Assembly: GCA_018697195.1 (NCBI GenBank)
Contig: CM031873.1
Coordinates: 2,227,933 to 2,291,932, forward strand
Origin: Certhia americana
Taxonomy: Eukaryota > Chordata > Aves > Passeriformes > Certhiidae
DNA length: 64,000 nt
Direction: 5' to 3'
Shown here: piece by piece, positions 1 through 31,098 of the stretch
Position numbering within the stretch: the stretch's first letter is position 1
How the letters are laid out: each line of letters starts with the position of its first letter
Notes under the pieces: generated by a model
Told to the model about the DNA's origin: nothing
Databases searched by the model: none
The model's input: only the letters and a program-made list of their open reading frames with translations
Made by a program: the position numbers and the translations under genes

Positions 1-2178
1 AATGGTAAAAATTATATGGATTTATAATTCCTCTTGCAATGAGAAGTATGCATTTCTTTGATGGACTAAGACTACATTTTTTCAAGTATTTTCATCTTCT
101 CAGGAAAAAAAAAAATTTACCAGAGCCTGGTAAATTAAAAGCAAAGTTGGATAGGTTCTCTTGATGCTGATAAACTTGTTTTTGCCAAGACAGAGAGTGG
201 GATACTGACTTGGTTGGTGTTTTGTTCCAAGCTTTAGCAGCTTCCTCAAACTTGCTGTTTATTTAAAGCAAGTCCTAAACATCTTTGACCATCCCACCAG
301 AACTTTCAGATCCTAGCTGACCTTCATTTGTCCCTTTTGGGTATCCCTTCTAATCCTTCAGCCAGTCTACAAGTGTTGTAAAACCATTGCTTTAAAACTA
401 TAAACAGTCCTAATTAAATATATAAATAACATTTGAGCAGCAGATGACAGCTGGAGCTGGGAAGGAACATTACTCCATCTATTGTAGAAATGATAGTTTA
501 GAATCTATCACAGCTGAGCATCTGTCCTGAGTTAATGCTGAATTATATCCCCATTCATCTGTTTAGCTCAGAAATAAGTTTTGCCCCTTTAAAACTAGAT
601 CTTAAAATGAAGAGGGGAGAAGGAGAAGCAGTGGAATGTCTGAGGCAGTTGTTTTTAAATCATAAAGATTAGAGTTTTCTGCCTTCCTTCACACACAGCC
701 TGTGTTATCTACAGTACAAATGGGGGGAGAGAGCTCTCCTTTACTTTTTGGTAATTTTTGGCTAGCTGAGGCAAAAACATTCTCCGAACTATAGGTTTTT
801 TTTGTTTTTCTTAGAACAGTTCAAACCTGCCCTAGACTAAAAATTCAGAAAAGCAACAGGAGCTCAGACCTGTGACCCACCCAGCCTGGCCTGAGCCTGG
901 CATTTCCCAGTGCCAGAGGGAACTGCACCCCATGAAAGAGACTTTCTGAATTCGCCATCTCTGTGGAGTGGCGAGAGGTTTTGTTGTTTAGTATTGTTCA
1001 TTCAGTATGATGGGGAGTGCCTGTTAAATAAACAAGCTTTTCCACTTTTCTCAAGGAAAATATTTTCCCAGACCAGCTGGCGGAAGAGCCATTTAAATTT
1101 ACTTTATAGAGAGACCCCATCCAAAAAATTTCTTCCCAAATTTACCTTAAACCAAAACAGCATCTCTGCTGTTTTTTTGGTGTTCCCTTGAGCTCTTCAG
1201 GCACTTGAGGCCCCACTGCATGAGCAGGACCTGCCTTCCCTGTGACTCTGGTGGTGTTGAACATAAACTTTGTTGACCAGGCAGAAGAGGGGATGAACTT
1301 CTGTTTGCTTAATGCTAAATGCTTTGTATTTACCCATGTAGATGCTGTACTAAGCAGAAGGGCTGTGGGAAGCAGGATGGGAGTAGGGGAGCAGATACTG
1401 GTAGGGCACAACAGGAGAGGTGGGAACCCTCCACCAGGGCCTTGAACTGTAACAATGTAGAGCCATATGGACCCTTCAGGCAGGTGCAAAAGGCAAACTG
1501 TTTATTGCTAAACCCAGGCCTTTTCAAGCAATTAGGCCTTCATCCTAGTTAAATTCCATTTAAGCACAACAAACATAATTCAACCAACCACCATGCGCCA
1601 CAATGCCATAATCACTTACTGATGGTATAACTTGTTTTTCTACCTCTAATTCAGCTGAGTCTTTCCCAGAGTCCTTTTCTACTTAGACAAAGTAACAGCA
1701 GTGAGACTTAATTTTACAAGGGTAAGGAGTCCTTAATTTTGTAGTTTTACTTATCCCCAGCATAGAACCACCCTGTCCTGTGCTGTTGGGTCCTGCCAGA
1801 GGCAGTACAGAGAGACACACCCATAAATGCTAGCTATGAGCTGGTTTTAAAGTTTTTTCAATGGTTTAGCCATCTCTTCTAGGAATTTCAACAGTTTCCT
1901 TTCTCTTTTCACTATTTTTTTAGCCTCCATTGTCACCCCATGCTTTGCTCCAACATGTCCCAGCCATTACCTTCCCAGACTGGCCAGAACCTCTTTGCCC
2001 AGGCACAAGGATGAGGGAGGGGAGCAGGGGGTGAGCCTGTCAGAGATAGGCAATCAAGAAAAATATTGTGGCATGATGCCTATTTAGTCCTTTCTTCTAC
2101 TGATGAATCGACAGAGACCCAGACAACTTGTAGAATATAACTAAAATGGGAAATAATTTATTTTGTTCTCTATATGCC

Positions 2179-2210
2179 TTTTTTTCTTTTTCTTTTTTTT
2201 TTTTTTTTTG
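2179..2210. repeat. T-rich low-complexity tract
   Basis: A run of T broken by a few C residues and ending in an uninterrupted T stretch. No gene is associated with it. Confidence 0.8.
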
Positions 2211-3748
2211 AACGTATCCTAAGTTAGTCCTTATCCCTTTCAGGCTGCAGTAATTCGTTTTGTGAACATCCACTGCAATTAGTTGCAATTGCTTTCCAAC
2301 TGGTATTTATCAGGGATTACAGTTTATCATTGTTGGTTATTTAGAAAGCTGTGTTGTTAGCCCAGAGTGAATACACTGTAAAGTATGAACAGGTAATATT
2401 AAAAAGGAGACATTTTTATTGGCATAGTTTCTGCCATTATGCTCAATAAGCAAAGACTGCCCTTTTTAAGTGCCTTAAACATTTTCTTTTTGAAGAAGCC
2501 ACCACCTTTTAACAGGTCTGAAAGCTGACTGAAGAGGCTTCTAAGGGCTCCCACTTCACTACAACCTTGCCAGAAGGATTTATAGATTCCTCTGCTCAAA
2601 CAACTGCTGTCTCCCCTTTTCTTAAGCAGCAATAAGTAATTCTAGCTTCAGTAACTGTTGTCAGTGTGAACACACTCAGAATGAACGAAGAGACAAAATC
2701 AGCACAAACTGGACACAAGGAGAGAGAAATTTTGGTGAAGGATAGAGGTTCAATACTAAGTTTGTTACATGTGTGTGGGAGATTTAGTTCCAAAGTCAAA
2801 GATCTATTTTTAGTCATCTTCATGCCCAAATGAATCTGTAGGTGAGGGAGCTGAATGTCTGAGCTGCCATTGTAGGCAACAGTATTAGAGTCAAGAATCT
2901 GTTTCAGCTCAGACTAAGGTAGACAACTGATTCATTTTCCAGTCCCTGTGAGCTCAAGCTTCCACACTGGTAGGACATTGACTGGGAATATAAAGGCAAA
3001 TAAAGGAAAGGACAAATAGAAGTGAAAACAGATCAAGCAATATGTTAGAGGTTATGGAAGTTTTCAATTTTATGTGATTTTGGAAAATCCTTTAAAAAAC
3101 TACTTCCTTTTGAGTCTTCAAACCCTTATGGATTATTCTTTATTTATTTGAAAAAATCTTGCAAATCAAGGCTTTTAGGCAGCTAACAGCTTTATGACAG
3201 TGTTACATATGACTGGGAAAACAATGAGGTTTTCTTTTCTTTTTTTTTTCTTTGCAGCCAGTTTTAATCCAGGTCAAAAACTGCATGCACCAGCAAAATA
3301 AGACAACATACAAAGTCCTTGAAATACCTGAAACTAATCCTGAATTCCAGTTCTCACACAATATAATTGCATTAAGGGCATGAAAGCAACGATGCTTTAT
3401 GTTCCAATGAGTGTTTAGCTGTTAGGGCTAAAGCAAAGGCCTCAGTCTTATCTTCAGTGGGAATTTACTCCAAATATGAAACTGATGTCTGTCAATCTCC
3501 TTCCCACACCCAGGATTAGAGTGCCATCACAGAGATGCAGACAGCTGAGAGAAGAGGGGGAAGGAATTACCTCACTTTCTTATCCAGACCTCTGAGTAGG
3601 AGATGCTAAGAGAGACAGGGGCACAGCTGGTGCTGTAATTGAGGAGGCAATATGCTGTGTAACCAGGTGAAGCTGCTGAGATGTGACTCTCTTCAGATTT
3701 CCTTGTTTGTGGTAGGAACTGTAGTTTGGAAAGTGAAGACCAATACAT

Positions 3749-3918
3749 GAAAAAAACCCCAGCAAAAAAAACCCATACCCAAAACCAGGAAAAAAAAAAT
3801 CCCAACAAACCAACCAACCAAAAACACCACACTGAAAAAAAAAAAAAAACCCAACCAAAAACACCAAACAAAAAAAAAACAAAAACCCCACCCTTTCACG
3901 ACCCCCCCCCCCCCCCCC
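3749..3918. repeat. A/C-rich low-complexity block ending in poly-C
   Basis: The + strand is almost only A and C: several A runs, AACC-type tetramers, and a 17-nt C run at 3902-3918. The long antisense open frames across it are composition artefacts. Confidence 0.85.
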
Positions 3919-4513
3919 AACCTTGAACAAATCCAGATCTTTTGCATGGGGAGGAAATTACTTCTCAGTAAAGTGAATGATTCTACTGCTCTCTTCACCA
4001 TTCTGATCCTTGTGAATATAGAACAGGTCCCCTCCTTAATCTGGGTGAGGAATATCCCAGAGATGAGAGTAGTAGATTGGCTTTTTACACAAACTATAAG
4101 GTTCAGATGCCTCTAAAAATTGTTGCCTCTCTTCCAGAGCAGCATAGACTGACTCTATCTTAGAGGATGTAAATTTATTAAATCTTTCCTAGCACACTTA
4201 TCTTGTAAAAGTAATGCTGAATGACTACCCTTTGCTCAGACAGCAGCTATCTCTCCCAATTCCAATATTCCATGAGATATATGTCTTAAGTTCAGTTCAA
4301 CGCTTCCATATAGCTGTTCATATGATCTTTGAAAACCTTCAGCTCCAAAACCAAGAATTTGATTCCTGTGCCTTTTGTCTGGGACTTAACTTGATGACCT
4401 CGGGCTTTGAAGCTTTTATCTTTAGGCTAAACTTGATCTGCTCTTTTATTGCTTCTTTTGTCCATGGTGACTTGCTGTTATCCTACTGGAATCACAACCC
4501 TATTTACTTCACA

Positions 4514-4645
4514 GGATCACAGAATCAACTAGGTTGGAAAAGACTTTTGAGATCATTGAGTCCAACCTGACCTAACATGACCTTATCAACTAAACCACGG
4601 CACTGAGTGCCACATCCAGTCTTTTCTTAAACACCTCCAGTGACT
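4514..4645 (-). mobile_element. CR1 LINE 3' fragment
   Basis: Reads as the reverse complement of an avian CR1 3' end: the 'tcacagaatca' terminus, then the 'ggttggaaaagac' and 'gagtccaacctgacc' blocks typical of the family. Degenerate and non-coding. Confidence 0.75.
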
Positions 4646-5071
4646 TGCTTTTCTTTATTCACATATCCTTCCCTATCACTATATTCAGACTCATTCTTCC
4701 CCCCTTCACCTGCTTTGGCTTTGGTCCTTTCTAGCCCTTGGTTGTTCTTATCATCTCCTGATTCTCGCTTCTGCAACTCCTGTTCCTTTTCAGATGCTTC
4801 CTCCTGCATTGGGGTTTTCTTCCTCGAGCAATAACCCTGTCTCTCAGTAGGACCCCTCCTGCTTTCCCACACTGAGGACTCTGAGTGCTTGCAGCAGACA
4901 AGCCTGTGCCTTCTCTCCATCCCTGCATGTTTCCTACGAGACACACTGGCTCTTACTCTTCACTTTTTCTGTGTGAGTCAGCATCTGATGGATTACAGAG
5001 CCAATGTAGCCCCTTTCATCTCCTTTAGCACACCCTCCCACTTCCCCCCCTTCTCATGCTTTCTTGTCAAA

Positions 5072-5081
5072 TTATTTATAG
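5072..5081 (+). promoter_or_regulatory. Candidate MEF2 site upstream of gene 1
   Basis: TTATTTATAG fits the MEF2 consensus YTAWWWWTAR and lies about 140 bp upstream of the putative TATA box. MEF2 sites are a normal part of proximal skeletal MYH promoters. A ten-base match can arise by chance. Confidence 0.4.
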
Positions 5082-5204
5082 GACATTGATTCACAGACCT
5101 GTTATGTCTAATTATATCCATTCACTTCTAATATGAATCGCAATTCTGTTAGGAGTTAAGATTGCCAGAAATGTTTTGACCTAAGAAAGAGGAGGTGGTG
5201 GCTT

Positions 5205-5230
5205 CATATGCAGATCAGATCCTATAAAAG
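5205..5230 (+). promoter_or_regulatory. Putative core promoter of gene 1 (E-box and TATA box)
   Basis: TATAAAAG at 5223-5230 is preceded by an E-box (CATATG, 5205-5210). About 46 nt downstream there is a strong splice donor (AAG|GTAAGA at 5275/5276). A TATA box followed by a tiny non-coding first exon is the usual arrangement in sarcomeric MYH genes, and the spacing to the start-codon exon (2.3 kb) is plausible. The start site itself cannot be seen. Confidence 0.5.
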
Positions 5231-5252
5231 TACCCTGGGTTCTGTGTGTCTT

Positions 5253-5275
5253 GTCCTTTCTCAGAAATCTCTAAG
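5253..5275 (+). other. Putative non-coding exon 1 of gene 1
   Basis: Start estimated about 25 nt after the TATA box; end fixed by the AAG|GTAAGA donor. RNA evidence is needed to confirm it. Confidence 0.4.
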
Positions 5276-5442
5276 GTAAGAGTTTTAGGGCTTGGGACTA
5301 GGGAGGTCAGGAATGAAGGGAAACTGGCTCTGCATTCCACAAGTTCCAGTGCATTCCTACAGATGCTCACATTCATTCAATGGGGTCTGCCAGTGTCAGC
5401 TGGGATTTTCAGTCTGCTTTCCAACCATCCATGTGTTTTCAG

Positions 5443-5476
5443 TCTATAAATGCTGTCTGGGGTGCAGCAGTAAGAA
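5443..5476 (+). other. Putative non-coding exon 2 of gene 1
   Basis: A pyrimidine-rich acceptor (ending 'gtgttttcag') and a consensus donor (GTAAGT at 5477) bracket 34 nt. This matches the small second 5'-UTR exon expected in the family. It contains a TATAAA string, so an alternative reading is a second TATA box with an exon ending at the donor near 5545. Confidence 0.35.
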
Positions 5477-6440
5477 GTAAGTTGCTAATTCTGGTTTTTA
5501 ATACTGTCCGTCTTCCAATCTGCAACCCTTTCTCTCACAAAAGGTAAGATCTTGATTTATTCACTTTTTAGGGACAGGTACATTTGCTGTAAGGCAGGGC
5601 TTCCATGCAGGCATGCTGGAAATCCTGCTAGTCATTATATTTGTGTCCATTGTATAAATACAGTATGAGAATTGGGCTGGATTGTTGATATTTTTGTCAC
5701 AAGATTCTTAAAGAACATGATCTTTAAAGTACTGATCACTGCAACATTGCCTACACTCTCCCCAGGAATCTCCAGTAGACGCCAGTTCCTGGAGAAACTG
5801 TCCTGAGGGGGAATAAAAACCATCAGAAAGTCTTGTCCAATTATTTGAGGTGGTTTTTTTTGCATTTATCTCAAACATCAAGGGTCACTGGCACTGATTG
5901 TGAAGCAACAGGAAAAGAATATGTATTTAAATAATGTTAACATGATCTTTCTTCACATGGAAGCTTGAGAATGCGGTTAGAACTTTGTGTATCAAAATAT
6001 CAAAGTGCAAAAGGCAAGCATTTCAGACTGAGCTTCCTTATAGTCTTGTCTCTGCCTCTGAAAATATTGCATAATTGTGACAAAATTATATAAGAAATAT
6101 TTGTAATCATAAGGAACTGAATAAAAGATGATGCCTACTTGGATAACTGGAAAAAGACAGATGGAACTGCAACTAAATTCAGTTTTAAATATTTTCACTG
6201 AGGGAAATAAACACTTCACATTTACTTTCTACAGTAATTTATATTAATGTTGTCAAACACTGTCACTATAATATGTCCCTCAAAATTATAAAATGTCAAC
6301 AAGCAATCCTGTAAGGAATATAACCAGCATGCTTTGAATCAGTGATAGTTAGCACAGCATTGATTTCAGGAAATGTCAAAGAAAACAATCAAAAGAAAAT
6401 AGTTTAATACTTTAAAAAGTTGATTTACTGACCCATTACA

Positions 6441-6525
6441 TACATATATTATATATATATACATATATATATAAAATACATATATTAATTATATATATTA
6501 ATGTATACTAACCTACTATATATAT
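6441..6525. repeat. TA-rich simple repeat
   Basis: Imperfect (TA)n and (CATA)n stretch in the intron before the start-codon exon of gene 1. Confidence 0.8.
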
Positions 6526-7040
6526 TAGAGTTTTTGATAATACCATAAGGATACTGTGAGAAAATTGTAAGGATATTGTGAGAAAATCATCCAGTGTCTA
6601 TAAAATATCACCATGTACAATATAGCTATAAAGTACAAATGCATACTAATATACTATAATATCTAATAACATAATATATATACTGACATAGTACACATGA
6701 AGATAAATATTACAGTAATCTTATTCCTCTTAGGAATGGTTAGTATGATTCCTGTTAAGAATATCGTTAGAAAATTTGAGATGATGTAAACAGTGTTAAA
6801 ACTGCAGGTGAAAAACTGGGACCATTTTTCAACCTTATGTGATTATTTTGTGGAATGGTTCCACTTGATTATTAACATATTAATCAAGTGGAAAAAAACC
6901 ATGTCGCTAGAGGGAAAACCAGTCAGGAAATTGCACCCATCTGTTTGAATTGATAACACCAATTTGTGTGATAACACCAATGTTGTGAAGTTTGTCTTTG
7001 GCTAAAAAGGCAAAGTAATTTTTGTTGTTGTTGTCGTTGT

Positions 7041-7335
7041 AAAGAATATTCCTAATATCTAATCTAAACTCTTCCTATTTCAGTTGTGAGCCATTCCCCT
7101 TTGTTCTGTTGCTCCAGGCCCTTGTCTAAAGTTCCCCTTCAAGTCTCTGGGAACTCCTTTAGGTAATGAAAGGTTGTTAGAAGGTTTCCTTGGAGTTTTC
7201 TCTTCTCCAGAACTGCTGCAGTTCTCCCAGTCTATTTCCAGAGCAGAGGGACTTTATGCCTTGGAGCATCTCCATGCCCTCCTCTGGACTCACTCCAACA
7301 TCTTCATGTCCTTCCTCTGCTGGCACCCAAATACA
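7041..7335 (-). mobile_element. CR1 LINE fragment in gene 1 intron 2
   Basis: Reverse-complement CR1 3' region with recognisable blocks: 'cctaatatctaatctaaac', 'agccattccccttt' and 'gccctcctctggactcactc'. It is degenerate and lies about 215 bp upstream of the start-codon exon. The small open frames here are translations of it. Confidence 0.8.
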
Positions 7336-7584
7336 AGAAGAAAGAGAGTGTTCTGTAAATGTTATTGTCCAGAAGGACTAAAGATGTGACCACACTAAAA
7401 ATAATCATAGAAAAAAGTTACAGACGAGAACTCTGAATTAGTAGAAAAAGAAAAGGGAATTTAGTTGATACCTAAAGAAGAGCAATCAAATGTGCTATAT
7501 AACTGTTTCTTCCATCACACACTATTCTAAAATATTGACTATCCTCACAGATACTTGCTGCATTACGTGTAGAAAGCAGCAGCC

Positions 7585-25257
<17,673 letters not shown>

Positions 25258-25370
25258 ATGCCTCCAGTGCTGTAAAGTGAGAGAATTGCACAAAATGTGA
25301 CATTCTGTCACTTCTATTTTGTAGTCACTGCTTTTTCCTTCATTAATCTGTAGATGAGTAATGCCTACAC

Positions 25371-25376
25371 AATAAA
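25371..25376 (+). terminator. Poly(A) signal of gene 1
   Basis: AATAAA 114 nt after the stop codon, followed by a GT/T-rich stretch. No better candidate lies closer. Confidence 0.8.
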
Positions 25377-26224
25377 AATCTTAGAGCTTATGTCATGTAA
25401 ATAATGAGAAGTTGGGTGTCGCGTTTTAATCATTACCCTGAATTCTTTGAAGTTTTACATTTTTCCTTGCTTATTTTAAACTTATTTATTCAATTAAAAA
25501 TCTTGCTTCAGGTATTTTCAGTGTTTCAGCCACTTTTAAGGTGGTCTAATCAGGCATCCTGCTTTGTTCTCACCAGGAAATTTCATCTAATACTTCCTTA
25601 GCTGAGAAAATAATTTTCTCTGAAACTGAATGTAATTATCCCTTATAACTCTTGCTTTAAGAATATAATAGATGTTATATTATATTATAATATATCAAAT
25701 GTTCTGTCCAAACAATAAGAACTTATTACACCTTCCTTCCTTTTCCCACTTAATCTTTGATTATTCTTTTAGTTCTTCTGTCTTCTTTGCAAGATCTTAC
25801 TCTAAGTTAAATTTCTTCCATCCTTCAGGCCACTTTGGAACATAATTTAGAGGACATTGAAACCTAAAATGAGATCTACAGACCTACTTTCAACTTCTGT
25901 TCTTGAAAGTGATGTGCAAGCCAACATACCCAGGGCAGCATAACCAGTAACCTCATATATCAGTTGGTCGTTGTCTATATTCTACTTCCAAAATTACCCT
26001 GAATTTTCCACACTGGCCAGACAGACACTGAACTCCTATGAAGTCTCCAGCATAATTCTGATAACTTTGCCCAACCTGGTCTCACTCAGACTGTGTGTTT
26101 TCATTTTTTGTGGATATCAGCAAACACCACAGAAATCTGTGGTGACCTCTTAAAAATCACATTGATTGTTCAGTGCTGTTTCATGCTAATGCACCCCAAG
26201 TGATCTATTAACAAGAACCTGGGT

Positions 26225-26860
26225 TACTCTCATCTCCTGGGATGGGTTGTACCATCAGGGACACCTTCCACTAGACCTGGTTGCTCCAAGATTCATCCAA
26301 CCTGGTCTTGAACACTTCCAGGGATGGAACAGCCACAGCTTCTTTGGGCAACCTGTGCCAGAGCCTCCCCACCCTCACAGGTGCTTCCTAATAATCCAAA
26401 CCTACTCTCTTTCAGTGGGAAGCCTTTCCCCCTTGTCCTGTCCCTCCATTCTTTGTCTCAAATCCCTCTCCAGCTCTCCTGGGGCCCCTTTAGGCCCTGG
26501 AAGGGCTCTCAGGTCTTCCTGGAGCCTTCTCTTCTCCAGGCGAACACTCTCAGCTCTCCCAGCCTGGCTTCAGGGCAGAGGGGCTCCAGCCCTAGGAGCA
26601 TCTCCACAGCCTCCTCTGGGCTCTCGCCAGCAGCTCCAGCTCCTGCCTGTGCTGGGGCAACTCTACAGGTGTGATCTCACCTGAGCATAGGGACAGAATC
26701 CCTCTCTTGCCCCTGCTGGGGGCTCAGCCCAGCACACAGGAGGTTTCTGGGTTCCAATACACACGGCCAGGGAGTGTTGGGCTTCTTATCAACCCATACT
26801 CCCAAGTCCTTCTCCTCAGGGCTGCTGCTGATTCATTCCTCACCCAGCCTGTAGATGTGC
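26225..26860 (-). mobile_element. CR1 LINE fragment, about 630 bp
   Basis: Reverse-complement CR1 with the family's blocks in order: 'tcttgaacacttccagggat', 'gggcaacctgtgccagagcc', 'ccttctcttctccaggcgaa', and 'cccaagtccttctcctcagg'. The open frames here are CR1-derived and not intact. Confidence 0.88.
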
Positions 26861-26875
26861 ATGGGAAGACAGTTT

Positions 26876-26950
26876 ATGCATATATATAGATAAATGTGTG
26901 TATATATAAATACACATACATATACATACATATACATATATATGCACACA
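26876..26950. repeat. TA/CATA simple repeat
   Basis: Alternating TA and ACATA units in intergenic DNA. Confidence 0.8.
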
Positions 26951-29900
26951 TACACTCAGTCATATAATTTCCAAAGCTATTTTCTTCGAGCAGAGATCCA
27001 GTTACATGAAAATTTGTGTAATTCTTTCATCACTGATATATAATCAAGGTCAAAAGTAGTCACTCTTTTTAGCATTCAGTTTCAAGGCTTTGATAAGTAC
27101 TTTGCAGCTTTACAGGACAGCTTGGCCTGATTGGATTCCTAGCTGAGTGTCATGACATCTCCAAAAATGTTCCCAGAGTCACATGTCAGACACCTGAGAA
27201 AAGATTCCTGTGGGATTGATTGCCACCTGTGAAAAGGATTGCTACTGAGTTCCTTTTGGAGAAAGGAGAATTTGACAAATCAGCAACTTTTGTTCCACTC
27301 AGATAGTCCTGTTTTCATGTATGCCTTCTTGTGCAGACACCCTCTTATCTGCCAGGGAACTGTTCAGGTTTTTGGGTCCCACGTCCTATTTTTTATGATG
27401 GCTTTTTCCTGCCTGTGAGTCAAGCAGATACTCTTTCTCTTTCTGGGAGTTTGTGGACTCCTATCCAGAGCACAGCTGTGCAATTCCCCCACAGGATGCA
27501 CAGACATGTTCTGTGTAAATGTCTGGCTAGGAACACACCTGCAGTCTTGGCACTGGCTGGACCTGAGGGTGTGGAGCTGCAGCAGTCATGTCACTCTCAG
27601 GTTAACTGGTCCAGCATGTTCTATTGCCCCCCCCCCAAAATCCTGAGCTTGCTGAATTGCTGTTACAAAATTATCTAGGAGTTCCTTCAAAATACTTCAG
27701 TTGGGAAGACGGGGAAGGCAGCTAAAAAGAGTAGGTATAGAAACTTGCCTGTTAAATGTGGAAGAAAAGGACAGGATGGAGTTTTCTGCTTGTTTTGAAA
27801 ACTGGAGGAGTATAGCACATTTCACAAATATCAGTCTTTCCTGTATCCATCCCGCCAGATATTTTTATAGCAGTCCTTGCAGAGCTTGCTCTACCTTGGC
27901 TGCACAGAGATGCCTTGGAGAGCAGCTCTGGACTGGATGACTCTTGAGGCTGTGATAAGTGGCCATGAGAGGATCAGAGCCCTAACACGAGCCCAGTGAC
28001 CCAGCCCTGCACCTGGCTGCTGGCAGGACTGCAGGTGGAAGGGGAGGCTGATGTGGGCAGTCAGAAGGCAACAGGGAGAAGCAACCTTGCTGTGGCAGAA
28101 ATTCACTCCCCCACACTGCATTTACTGCCTGCTTTGAAACAGCTGGAGCAAAGCATAGTGCTGATATCCCAGACACAGAAAATATTTTACAAAAAGCAGA
28201 GGAGCCCTTAGCAGCAGGCAGGGTCCTTCTGATGCCCTGGAAATCCCTACTGAGTATGCAGTGAGAGCTGTTTCATAACCTGCTAGCAGGCTCTGTGCAG
28301 AAGGACAGCAAGGGCATGGGGAATGTGACTGAGCAGGGCTGTGAGGTTCATCAAGGACAAAAAGGGTGCCAGGAGGGCCCTAATGAAATAAATACATAAA
28401 TAGAGCTGCTGGACTGAGCTTCCCCCCAAAGCTGCTCCTGGGATTTGCTTCAGATCAATCCACTTTGGACACTCAGGCACCATCCCCAGGGACACTTAAA
28501 CGTCTGCAGCAGGATTATCAGCCTGAACTGGTCCAGGATCACTTCTCAAAATTATCTTAAATAACATCACAGACACAGTCTTAGCTTCTTTAAGAAAGGT
28601 GATATACTTTCTCACATGGCTTATAGATATTCCTTAAGACAGTACCATCTGGTTCTCCCACCTATCCACATATCTTTGATTCTCCACTAGGTTTGTGGAA
28701 TACTACTTCCCTTTACAAATGCTGTTTTGCTCAATATGCTTATTTATCACTGTGTCCTCAAATTCTAATCATCATTATCTTCTACTTTTTCCTAGTATTT
28801 GTGCTAGGTCTACTGGGCCACCATTCCCTGGAATACTTTTCAAAAATTAGCATTTTCTAGACAACTTCCAGATCTTCAAAAGCAAGGCAGCTTTAGTAAG
28901 AGCTCACACACTAGAGCCAATAGTCCAGATGTTACATCTCCATGCTTTTAGGGAAACCTTGGGGAGTACCCTCTGGTCTTGGCCTCTTATAATTATTTGT
29001 GTTGTCTATTTGGCAACTGGCAGGATGTACAATTCTCATCATTTAATTAGCTGAAAAATTCTGGCATGGAAGTCAAGCCATTTTTATTTCAACACAGGGT
29101 TTTTTCTGCTGTTACTAGATAAAATCCCAAATATGCAGTATAATTTGCTCTTCGGTGAGATATGAGATCAGCTGTAATTGGGAGCAAACAATATGTAAAT
29201 TATTTAAATTGCTTCTGCCTCTACTTCTGTTTTTGCTACCAGAATGGCTTGAATTTAAAAAAAAAAAAAAAACGGAAAAAAAAAGTAGTGTTTTGTTTGC
29301 TTCCCAATGGCAAGGTACAAATAATAGCCTGGTAATTAATTTTTTTCATATTTTTTTTGCCTCCAAAAGGGCATAAGGAAGAAGAAGATATGTCATTTAA
29401 GGTGAAATAGCTCTGCAGTCCACAGGGTAATAAATAGTTCTTGTCAGTATCTTGCACAGAATATGGATTGCTGCCAACTTTGCAACTGCTGAAACAACCT
29501 GAAGATGTGATCATGCCACTGGTTTATGCTGGGGGAAGAAAAAAAATAATTTTAGGATAGACATCCCCTTTCCCTTAAAATATACAGTGTATGTCATTAT
29601 TGACTATTTTGCTGTGTTCAGTAGTTAGCTGAAAGATATCTTCAGTGCCCATGTTCCAGTATTATAACAGAAGCTTTTCTAGGCTGGGGGCAAGTGACAG
29701 CTGTGGGAAAAAAAAAAGCTTGCAAATATATTTTTAGAAAGGAATCCCTCAAATATTGTCATTAATTCTATTTGGCCTTGATGCAGTGTCAAACTCATGT
29801 TTAGTGAGGCAGAATTCAGCATGAAATAGCACACACTTTTGACAAGTTTAGCTATCTTTCTTTTCCCTTTACATAAATGAATCTTTGTACTTTCATTGGA

Positions 29901-30730
29901 AAAGAGTATCATTTAAAGACAGGCCCAAAAGACCAAATACATATTTTCAAACCTCAATACCTTTGTTTCTATTAAATGTAGGAACATTTACTGAGAACAA
30001 AAGTTTGTTTGAAGGTACACGTCTCTCCATGTTTATGCAGTTTTTCTGGCAACACTGATAATTTGAGCCTAAAAGTCATCATGTCTGACCTGAGAAGAGC
30101 TGTGGAGGAATTCTGGCTCTTTGTCCATGGAATAGGAGAGACTGAACACCAAAAAGTTTTCAATGAAACAGGACACCACCAAATTAAACTGTGGGGTTAT
30201 CATGGAAATAAATCTCAGTGACTCGTGACAGATATGCACCTTGGGAATGATGTATTTTCTCCTTTTCTCCAAAACCAGTCCCCTATAAATTTGCAAACAC
30301 ATAATTTAAACCACAGGGAACAGGTTTTATCCCATGAATGAGCACTAATAATGCTTATCATGGATTATCTTTGGGGTTTGCAGAGACCTGCATGAACAGT
30401 GAAGGATAAAATCCAAACTTACAGATTTTCTAATGCAGATTAATCATCTTAAAGGTCAGGCAACTTTGCATCAGATGTAATGGAAGGCTCCTTCATGGAG
30501 GCTAAATCCCCCCAAAAATAACATTTTCAGAAGCTTTTTGAATTGATATGGACAACAAGAAGATAGTTGCCCCTCTTCCCCTTTCTACCTGGTGTGCTGT
30601 AACAAGAACAACACAATAACCTGTTAAGATGGGATAATAAAAAGGTCTGAAAGGTGATGGTATCAGGAACAAATACCTGTGTGCCTGAAGGCCCATGGGA
30701 AGGGGGTTGGGTATGAAATATGAGAATATC

Positions 30731-31098
30731 TGTACTGGTTTAGACCAAAATGTCCATCTGTCCCCAAAGTGTCACAGTTGCAGATACAGCAGCTTATCTT
30801 GTCACCCTGATTTTTGCATGTTTTTCTTAGCCTTCTGATGTTTGCATTTTTTGTAGTCAAGTTCTCACACACTTTCATGTAAACAGTAATTATTTTGCAT
30901 TCCTTTCTAGAAGAAACAAAAATTAATAGACTCTTAGTTTGACCAGTGTGGTCAAAAAAGTAGCAGCTTCACCCTCCAATCCCTAGTCACCTATAAATTG
31001 ATATATATATAGAAGTCACACAATAAACTCTCTCTTTTCCTCCTTCCTCTTCAAAGAGAGTTGTAAGTGTGTGTGTTTATTTGTGTTATATAACGACA
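30731..31098 (+). mobile_element. LTR-like dispersed repeat, copy 1
   Basis: Starts 'tgtactggtttagacc' and includes 'caccctccaatccctagtca', an AATAAA signal (31022-31027) and a T/C-rich then GT-rich end, as in an LTR with U3-R-U5. Two inverted relatives lie in gene 2 introns 29 and 31. The limits are approximate and I see no coding part. Confidence 0.6.

Larger units (their letters stand above)
1..5100. other. Intergenic region upstream of gene 1
   Basis: I find no myosin exon or other convincing coding exon here on either strand; the open frames are short and lack family motifs. The stretch holds unique AT-rich DNA, a T-rich tract near 2179-2210, an A/C-rich low-complexity block at 3749-3918 and a CR1 remnant at 4514-4645. 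If the cluster continues upstream, the 3' end of the preceding MYH gene lies outside the window. Confidence 0.6.

Noticed and set aside
3580..4001. Phe/Trp-rich antisense open frames
   Set aside because: They arise from the A/C-rich low-complexity block and carry no real signal or transmembrane gene context.
1..5000. 3' exons of an upstream MYH gene
   Set aside because: No LMM tail sequence or conserved exon is visible in any forward frame.
26247..26889. Open frames of 72-145 aa as a possible intergenic gene
   Set aside because: They fall within a reverse-strand CR1 fragment, and the reading is not on the LINE's coding strand.
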